The notes under the pieces were generated by a model. That model searched no databases, had not been told where the DNA came from, and was given only the letters and a program-made list of their open reading frames with translations. Shown piece by piece: positions 59,501 through 64,000 of a stretch of DNA of 64,000 nucleotides. This DNA is from a virus: IMG/VR virus record IMGVR_UViG_3300021963_000049, positions 52,689 to 116,688 of that record; one strand, 5' to 3'. Positions within the stretch are counted from its first letter, which is position 1; each line of letters opens with the position of its first letter. Made by a program: the position numbers and the translations under genes.

Positions 59501-60902
59501 AGATCCATATCAAGCTTATAATATGTTAGGTCATGGATTTGTTGGATCAACAAAAACAGCAGGTTCAGATATTCAAAAATTAGCAACTGCATTAAAGTAT
59601 AATGCTAAAGCTCCGGTAGGAGAATATTTATATCATGGTACTTCCTCAAGTAATTTAGATAATATTTTAAAAAATGGTTTAGATAACTCACTAGGAGCAC
59701 CAACTAATACAGGCGGTACAATGCCTGATGTATTAGGTGCTGGACAAACAACTGCAACTGGTGATTTAAACTATGCAAAAAATTTCTCAGATATATCATC
59801 ACAGTCATCTGGTGGAAACCCTGTATTAATAAGATTTAAAAATACTGAAGGATTAGATGTAGGATATATAGGTGCAAATAAAGCTGTTCCCGCAAAAGAA
59901 ATAGAATACAGTTTAGATGGAGGTAATACTTGGGTTAAGTCAGATGCATTAGATAATACTACATCAACTATTAAATCAGATGGTACAGCTGTAGTAGATA
60001 ATAAAACTCCTACATTTAAATCAGAAATAGATTGGGCTAAATGGAACCCTGACACTCCTAAGTACCCAGAGCTTATTAATGAATATAATGCAATAGAAGA
60101 GTCTACCAAGAAAGCTGGTACATGGATGAAAAATCCAGACGGTTCTACATTTCAAGGAACTCCAGAACAGTTTGTACAACAGCAAAGCAGTTGGTTTAAA
60201 AAAGCTTTTGGTGAATCAAAACTCATAGGCCCTGAAGGTAGTCCTATGTTTTTGTATCATGGTTCTGCTAAAAAGTTTGACACATTTGATCCTTCTAAAT
60301 TTCAATTAGGAGATGCAGGATATTCTGGAGCTGGTATATATACAACTCCTTCAAAAACAACAGCTAATAGTTATGCCACATCATCTGCCAAATTTCATTC
60401 TGGTGATATAGAACCTACAGTGTATCAACTTTATGGACAAGGTAATAGACCAATTAAATCATCTGATTTAATAAAAGAAAATCAAGGCAGAGATTTATTT
60501 AATTTTTACAGAGATAGAAACTGGAAAGGAGAACTATCTCCTTATGAAAGCTTAAGAGAATATGATGTAGCAGTATCTGATCAATTACCTAATGTTCAAA
60601 ACATTAGACCTTTGTATGATGCAAGAGAAATAGTTTTTCCAACAAACACACAACTTAAATCAGCAGTAGGTAATGTAGGATTTTTTGACATGACAAATCC
60701 TAATATTTATAAAAGTGTATTGCCATATATAATTGGTACTGGTGCTGCAGGAACACTATTAAATTCTAATGAGCAAACTGTTTCACCAAGTTATCAAGAA
60801 GAGGTACCAGGATTTAAAAGAGGAGGTTCAATAGTTTTAGAACTTACAGATAAAGAAATAGAGGAATATAAAAGAAAAGGTTACATAGTAGAAGAATACT
60901 AA
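56562..60902 (+). CDS. Polyvalent protein: SET domain, zinc peptidase, two ART-like domains
   Basis: 1446 aa. Residues ~1-80 are a SET-type domain (GKGLFTTKPFAKGE, then NHSEEPTA and KGEEITTDYR). An HELFHELQ zinc-peptidase motif is at 373-380. ART-like domains begin at YLYHGTSSSNLDNILKNG (Y1022) and FLYHGSAKKFDTFD (Y1232), the latter with GYSGAGIYTTPSKTTANSYA. GG motifs of the set occur at residues 96, 149, 281, 314, 502, 520 and 1421. An ELT..EI..Y...GYIVE module occurs twice (~488-506 and 1426-1446). The multi-enzyme layout matches 'polyvalent' proteins thought to be injected with phage DNA. Overlaps the muzzle gene at TAATG. Confidence 0.8.
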   Translation: MSVKVSKSKIPGAGKGLFTTKPFAKGELIGLAHKDGQPVGNIGKMHNHSEEPTAYSVKLGNKRFVYANRDLDKGEEITTDYRMQPELEQPDDFKKGGSVPKLPKKKNAKAWSRSIEATNRLFTKNPLFEQPKSRKNKVYDPKAKYYQDGGELPDDYQEFLDYSATAPENRQPGPDYFYGNPDDYDHYGMWDALGKPKNFEEALQMNPDWTPDEYDGMYHGFSVNPNTGVFLKAGKPGGIKEGDTTWMEIAGHYLSPRAQVDTPVFDIDLQRFKYIPNKQNGGSKLGPILLNSGRFAAKKYPFGKFSGVFKKQEGGEPEYNNLPPTYLTALRNFIYPNVVADPRRTGHNALTNTISYDPESPIENVNNDWWMEHELFHELQNQAGGLSTSGIVGERPNQYVASDQAIQSYYDRRDADVNRVVDQMIAENPELQFIPRERLIEGSPAFVGAESLQYGDPTTLEGEARQYEQYIEAGNPSIFPQGPDNYVELELTPEEIDQYAKGGYIVEDISVPSLTRFQKGGKKKKKLNRDNYKYYKHPSAPGRTFAKDSKGNWKEVVNNELREIGYDPNYYLTPHVKELTEEEKKIALSPGMSQYNPKDLKEVQIKRQPTQMELYLKEYEDMNGYDSYMSNRAERYFKNSAYPGLDRAFGYRDLESLSQKIKDKWTAEYNRNKNTYATERYLRDYLGVDPDKRGQWVDKVSDTSSYEGKKILRTIANSEYGYKLKPNLFARFVGGLTETLNWINPINAAQNAYEYVTGTDYYNPTEIGNVLPDYLSEKEFEEITPLDVFAPAEYIPRVILNSTIEALDPNTDVSLNTISGYRNPNIRDEDEAVANIVSGVVQAPALVASLPSMVKSGANVAKKLLSSTDDAGKLIAQTENVAEAASDVRALNKVDELPGSVNSNAGVSNIKVQSNATPTNGSPGVLNSVSKTVSEKPVITTNNTTTFTNSEDYLNDLMTKYPISEEEAVKFIQEYSKTVGDPYQAYNMLGHGFVGSTKTAGSDIQKLATALKYNAKAPVGEYLYHGTSSSNLDNILKNGLDNSLGAPTNTGGTMPDVLGAGQTTATGDLNYAKNFSDISSQSSGGNPVLIRFKNTEGLDVGYIGANKAVPAKEIEYSLDGGNTWVKSDALDNTTSTIKSDGTAVVDNKTPTFKSEIDWAKWNPDTPKYPELINEYNAIEESTKKAGTWMKNPDGSTFQGTPEQFVQQQSSWFKKAFGESKLIGPEGSPMFLYHGSAKKFDTFDPSKFQLGDAGYSGAGIYTTPSKTTANSYATSSAKFHSGDIEPTVYQLYGQGNRPIKSSDLIKENQGRDLFNFYRDRNWKGELSPYESLREYDVAVSDQLPNVQNIRPLYDAREIVFPTNTQLKSAVGNVGFFDMTNPNIYKSVLPYIIGTGAAGTLLNSNEQTVSPSYQEEVPGFKRGGSIVLELTDKEIEEYKRKGYIVEEY

Positions 60903-60960
60903 ACTTTATAAGTTTACCCATTATTCTAAAATTTATTATATTTAATATATAACCAGTTGT

Positions 60961-63900
60961 ATGGATAAGAAAAAAGTAAGAATTTATAAAGCCCCAGATG
61001 GTAAAGGTAAATTCATAAACAAGACTGCAAAGTTTTTACAAAAGGCGCAGATAGGAGCTGAAGTTCAAATATCTGAGGAAGAACAATTGAATCAATATTT
61101 TAGTTATGCATATGAAAGACTAAAGAGAAATATAAAACCTGAAGTTGTATATTCTGATCTTATACAGTCTGGTGTATCACAGCAAGTTGCATATAATGTT
61201 CTTACAGAAACCATAAAGCAAATGGTTAACAGAGGTGAGCTTGATCCAGATTATATGGAAGAAGAAGAGCAACCTCAAGGTGAACAACAGCCACAAGCTA
61301 CTGGAGAAGAACAGCAAATGGCAAGTGATGAGGAAGCACAAAGAGCTCAACAAGATCAAGAACAGCAAGAGCTTATGCAATCAAACTCAGGATACTATGG
61401 TGAAGAAGAAGAGTATGCTGGAGATGATTCTTATTTAGATCAATCTTTTCAAGATGGTGGTTATACTCAATCACTAATGAATCAGTATGCTATGCAAAAT
61501 CAGGAGGCACAGCAATCTCCTAGCATGGAGGAACTTGTAGCAAAAACTCCGGGTATTCAAGAAGGTTTAGTATTTCCAGGAATAGAAGAATATTTACCAA
61601 ACTACAGTCCAATGGACTGGCAGAGCTTTGATGCTTTACAATCATCTTCTCAAGAAATGAAAAAGGGAGGAGCTACAAAGAAAAACTTTGTAAAGAATGT
61701 AATGGATCTTGTAAAGAAGCAAAGAGGTGGTGAAGAGGAAGCTCAATCTAAAACACATGGTAAGGGTAAAAGAATGGATACTCTAACCAATGATGTAGAG
61801 AAAAGAAAAACAAGTTTTGTAAATACATTAAGAGATGATGCTACTAAGGCTGCATCTGAAGAAATGTATGATCTAATGATGCAGAGTGGTAATCCAAAAT
61901 TAATGCAGATTGCAATGTCACCGGATGCCTCTCAGCAAGAGGCTCCTGAACAAATGATGCAGAGAGGAGGAGTACCAGGAATACCAACACCAAGAGAATA
62001 TAGAAAAGCTTATAGGCAAATGAAAAGAATGGTGCCTAGAGGTATTGATATATCAAGAGCAAATATTGGTACTGGATATTATGGTAGAAACCAAATGCCA
62101 GGATTCACTAGACCATATACTCAACAAGACATGATGGGCTTGCTTGGTTCTACTGCTGGTTCTATGGGATTACCTACTGGATCTATGATGGCTCCATCAG
62201 TATATGTTCAAGACACAGATTGGAGAGGAAGACCTAAACAATATATCATTGACTATACAGGTCAAATGGTTTCTAATATGAAACCTACTGGAGATGTAGT
62301 AAGAGAAGTAGCTAAAGAAGTAAACTCTCAAGCAGATCCTAGTGAGCCAGTTAATGCTAAAGATTCTGAGATCCTAAAGAATAATCCAAAAGAAACAAGT
62401 GTTGCTACTCAAGCAGATGCTGTTGTGTTACCTTTAGTAAAAAAAGATTTAACACCTCAAGATGTTCTTGCGCTAGATCCACTTAAACAAGCAAGACTTA
62501 ATGATGATATTGTTGAAACTATAGGAAAAAAAATCAGAAGAGGAGATGAAGCTGTTAAATCTAGTGTAGAACCAACTTCTCTTTCACAAGCTGAAATATC
62601 TTATACTCAACCATATTATGAATGGAGTGCACCATTTACACGCAGTGAATATGCTAATGCAGCAAAAAAATATGAAGGGTTTATAAATGCTTTAAGGCAT
62701 AAAGAAAACTTTGGTAAATATGATGAATTCTATGGTATTTATGATAATGACACATATAAGGCTTATAAAGATGCTAATATTAAAGAAGGTACTGAAGAGT
62801 ATGAAAAATTTTTATTAGATAAAGGGATTATTACTCCAAAAGAATTAGAAATTTATAAAGCTGGTGAAGCATACCTTACTAAAGATCCGGAAACTGGCTA
62901 TGAATATTCAGTTAATCCTGCTTATCAGTCTGGATTTATTGATAAAGGTGCAGCTGCATCATTACTTTCTCCAGCAAGCTTAGATAAATATAATCAAGCA
63001 CAACAGGCAACACAAAATTATTTTAATCAAGCAATTATATATGATATGTTCTCACCTGGAGAATTTGAACTTCTTCCAAATTTACCAATTAGACCTGTAG
63101 AACAATTTCCAATTGCAGAAAGACCAGAAATAATAAAAAGACAATATGGCGGTGCTAGCTCAGAAATGGGAGGTTTTGTAAGTCAGGAAAATCCATTATA
63201 TAAATTCATCTATGGAGGTGATGATGTTATGATGCCATATGATGACCAAGATCTACCAATGGCACAAAATGGTGGTGAAGAAGATGGTTTACCAGCATGG
63301 GCATCACCTCAGCAAAAAATGGATTATTATCAAAAATTACAAGGTGATTTAATAGAATCTTCTAATTATGATTATGAAACATATGAGAATACGGATGATG
63401 GTACAGGTACAGTAGTACTCCAAGGACCTGCAGGTGATCAAGATTATTATAAATCTTTACTTGATAAAGGCTGGGATAATCTTACTCAAAAAGAACTAGA
63501 AGAGTTAATGGAGGCAGGTGATTTAAAATCTTATACAAAAGATGGTAAAAAATATGAATATGTACAAAGTCCTAATGCAGGACTTTTTGAGGGCATTCCT
63601 GATATAGATTTAAGAAATAAACTTATGGGTTATAATGATTTATATTATTATAATCTACATCAAAATGAAGGTAATTATGCTCCAGGCTATAAATACACTT
63701 CAGGAGATATAACTTCAAAAGATGTTGAGTTGTACAATAAAATAATGCAAAATCAACCTGTTGAAGATAATAGTCTAGGTGATCAATCTGTGACAGATGA
63801 AACAGAAGTTTCAGAAGATTCAAAAGAAGTTTCAGAAGATGCAAAAAAAGAATCAGGAGTAGCCACAAGAAAAGCCCAGTTAAACTATGTACCTAGATAT

Positions 63901-64000
63901 AGAACAACTTCAGGTGGTTTATTTAGAACATTAGCTCCTTGGAATCCAATTGCAGGATATGCTGGATCTTGGGCAAAACAAATGACATTGCCATATATGG
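60961..64000 (+). CDS. Giant GG-motif protein, cut by the right window edge
   Basis: At least 1013 residues, open to the end of the window. Begins MDKKKVRIYKAPDGKGKFIN, then a long Q/E-rich disordered region. Motifs FQDGGY, MKKGGA, KQRGGE, MQRGGV, RQYGGA and AQNGGE occur at about residues 166, 236, 256, 336, 730 and 771. A PRKAYRQMKRM-type basic stretch and long helical segments (residues ~390-640) follow. It resembles a cargo/ejection protein; no enzyme motif seen in the visible part. The leader AACCAGTTGTATGG precedes the start. Confidence 0.65.
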   Translation, partial: MDKKKVRIYKAPDGKGKFINKTAKFLQKAQIGAEVQISEEEQLNQYFSYAYERLKRNIKPEVVYSDLIQSGVSQQVAYNVLTETIKQMVNRGELDPDYMEEEEQPQGEQQPQATGEEQQMASDEEAQRAQQDQEQQELMQSNSGYYGEEEEYAGDDSYLDQSFQDGGYTQSLMNQYAMQNQEAQQSPSMEELVAKTPGIQEGLVFPGIEEYLPNYSPMDWQSFDALQSSSQEMKKGGATKKNFVKNVMDLVKKQRGGEEEAQSKTHGKGKRMDTLTNDVEKRKTSFVNTLRDDATKAASEEMYDLMMQSGNPKLMQIAMSPDASQQEAPEQMMQRGGVPGIPTPREYRKAYRQMKRMVPRGIDISRANIGTGYYGRNQMPGFTRPYTQQDMMGLLGSTAGSMGLPTGSMMAPSVYVQDTDWRGRPKQYIIDYTGQMVSNMKPTGDVVREVAKEVNSQADPSEPVNAKDSEILKNNPKETSVATQADAVVLPLVKKDLTPQDVLALDPLKQARLNDDIVETIGKKIRRGDEAVKSSVEPTSLSQAEISYTQPYYEWSAPFTRSEYANAAKKYEGFINALRHKENFGKYDEFYGIYDNDTYKAYKDANIKEGTEEYEKFLLDKGIITPKELEIYKAGEAYLTKDPETGYEYSVNPAYQSGFIDKGAAASLLSPASLDKYNQAQQATQNYFNQAIIYDMFSPGEFELLPNLPIRPVEQFPIAERPEIIKRQYGGASSEMGGFVSQENPLYKFIYGGDDVMMPYDDQDLPMAQNGGEEDGLPAWASPQQKMDYYQKLQGDLIESSNYDYETYENTDDGTGTVVLQGPAGDQDYYKSLLDKGWDNLTQKELEELMEAGDLKSYTKDGKKYEYVQSPNAGLFEGIPDIDLRNKLMGYNDLYYYNLHQNEGNYAPGYKYTSGDITSKDVELYNKIMQNQPVEDNSLGDQSVTDETEVSEDSKEVSEDAKKESGVATRKAQLNYVPRYRTTSGGLFRTLAPWNPIAGYAGSWAKQMTLPYM

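Noticed and set aside
61177-61438. Short frames on both strands inside the last large gene
   Set aside because: They are shadows of the long rightward frame, with no start context and lysine/leucine-biased composition from the Q/E-rich sequence.
1-64000. Recoded stop codons as in Lak megaphages
   Set aside because: TAG, TGA and TAA all end recognisable genes at sensible places, and the large genes contain no in-frame TAG or TGA.
1-64000. CRISPR array
   Set aside because: No series of regularly spaced near-identical repeats with unique spacers is present; the TTCCCACTTGG copies are too short and few.

Overview
The window is a segment of a large, AT-rich tailed-phage genome whose host is most likely a member of the Bacteroidota. 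The host call rests on three things: promoter-like TATATTTG boxes (the Bacteroidota -7 consensus is TAnnTTTG) with one perfect TTG-N19-TATATTTG promoter; A/T-rich gene leaders with no Shine-Dalgarno sequence; and signal peptides of the Bacteroidota kind on two small secreted proteins. The standard genetic code fits every gene. The late region reads terminase large subunit, portal, probable scaffold, major capsid protein, then ring or connector-like proteins and a giant muzzle-like protein. That order resembles crAss-like phages (Crassvirales) or relatives of them, but I rank this as probable, not proven. Neither genome end is visible, and genes run off both edges.

Layout. Bases 1-15600 lie almost wholly on the minus strand. 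They hold many short, tightly overlapping accessory genes: ClpS adaptor, SF2 helicase, HNH nuclease, radical-SAM (SPL-like) enzyme, two HTH proteins, two secreted proteins, a possible SSB, and several membrane microproteins of 23-58 aa. They also hold a tRNA-Arg(UCU) and, at 12440-13240, a gene-free stretch of about 800 bases with many long helices, which I read as a large ornate noncoding RNA. Next come an iteron-like repeat region (13744-14160) and four one-gene transcription units (14242-15600), each with a repeated CTAACCC leader element and its own terminator.

Strand switch. At 15660-15880 the genes diverge around a striking GC-rich island.

Plus strand. From 15889 on, all genes point right. 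First comes a short early-type set at 15889-18570: metallopeptidase, an Acb2/Tad1-like cyclic-nucleotide sponge, and a GroES-like protein. It is punctuated by very short promoter-to-terminator cassettes. Then follow a fibre/receptor module (18777-23841), a lysis module (23911-25380: coiled-coil membrane protein, holin, amidase), and the packaging and head module (25931-37633). After that come small basic 'GG-motif' proteins mixed with nuclease genes (37649-40793), connector and abundant structural proteins with a cysteine-rich appendage set (40800-48668), ring-like proteins and the muzzle (48790-56562), and two giant multidomain proteins (56562-end). The first giant protein carries a SET domain, an HExxH metallopeptidase and two ADP-ribosyltransferase-like domains. 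It looks like an injected polyvalent effector.

Most notable points: the ~800-nt structured RNA, the polyvalent virion-associated protein, a recurrent QxGG/KxGG motif across virion-region proteins that resembles processing sites of GG-cutting viral proteases, and the Acb2-like anti-defence gene.
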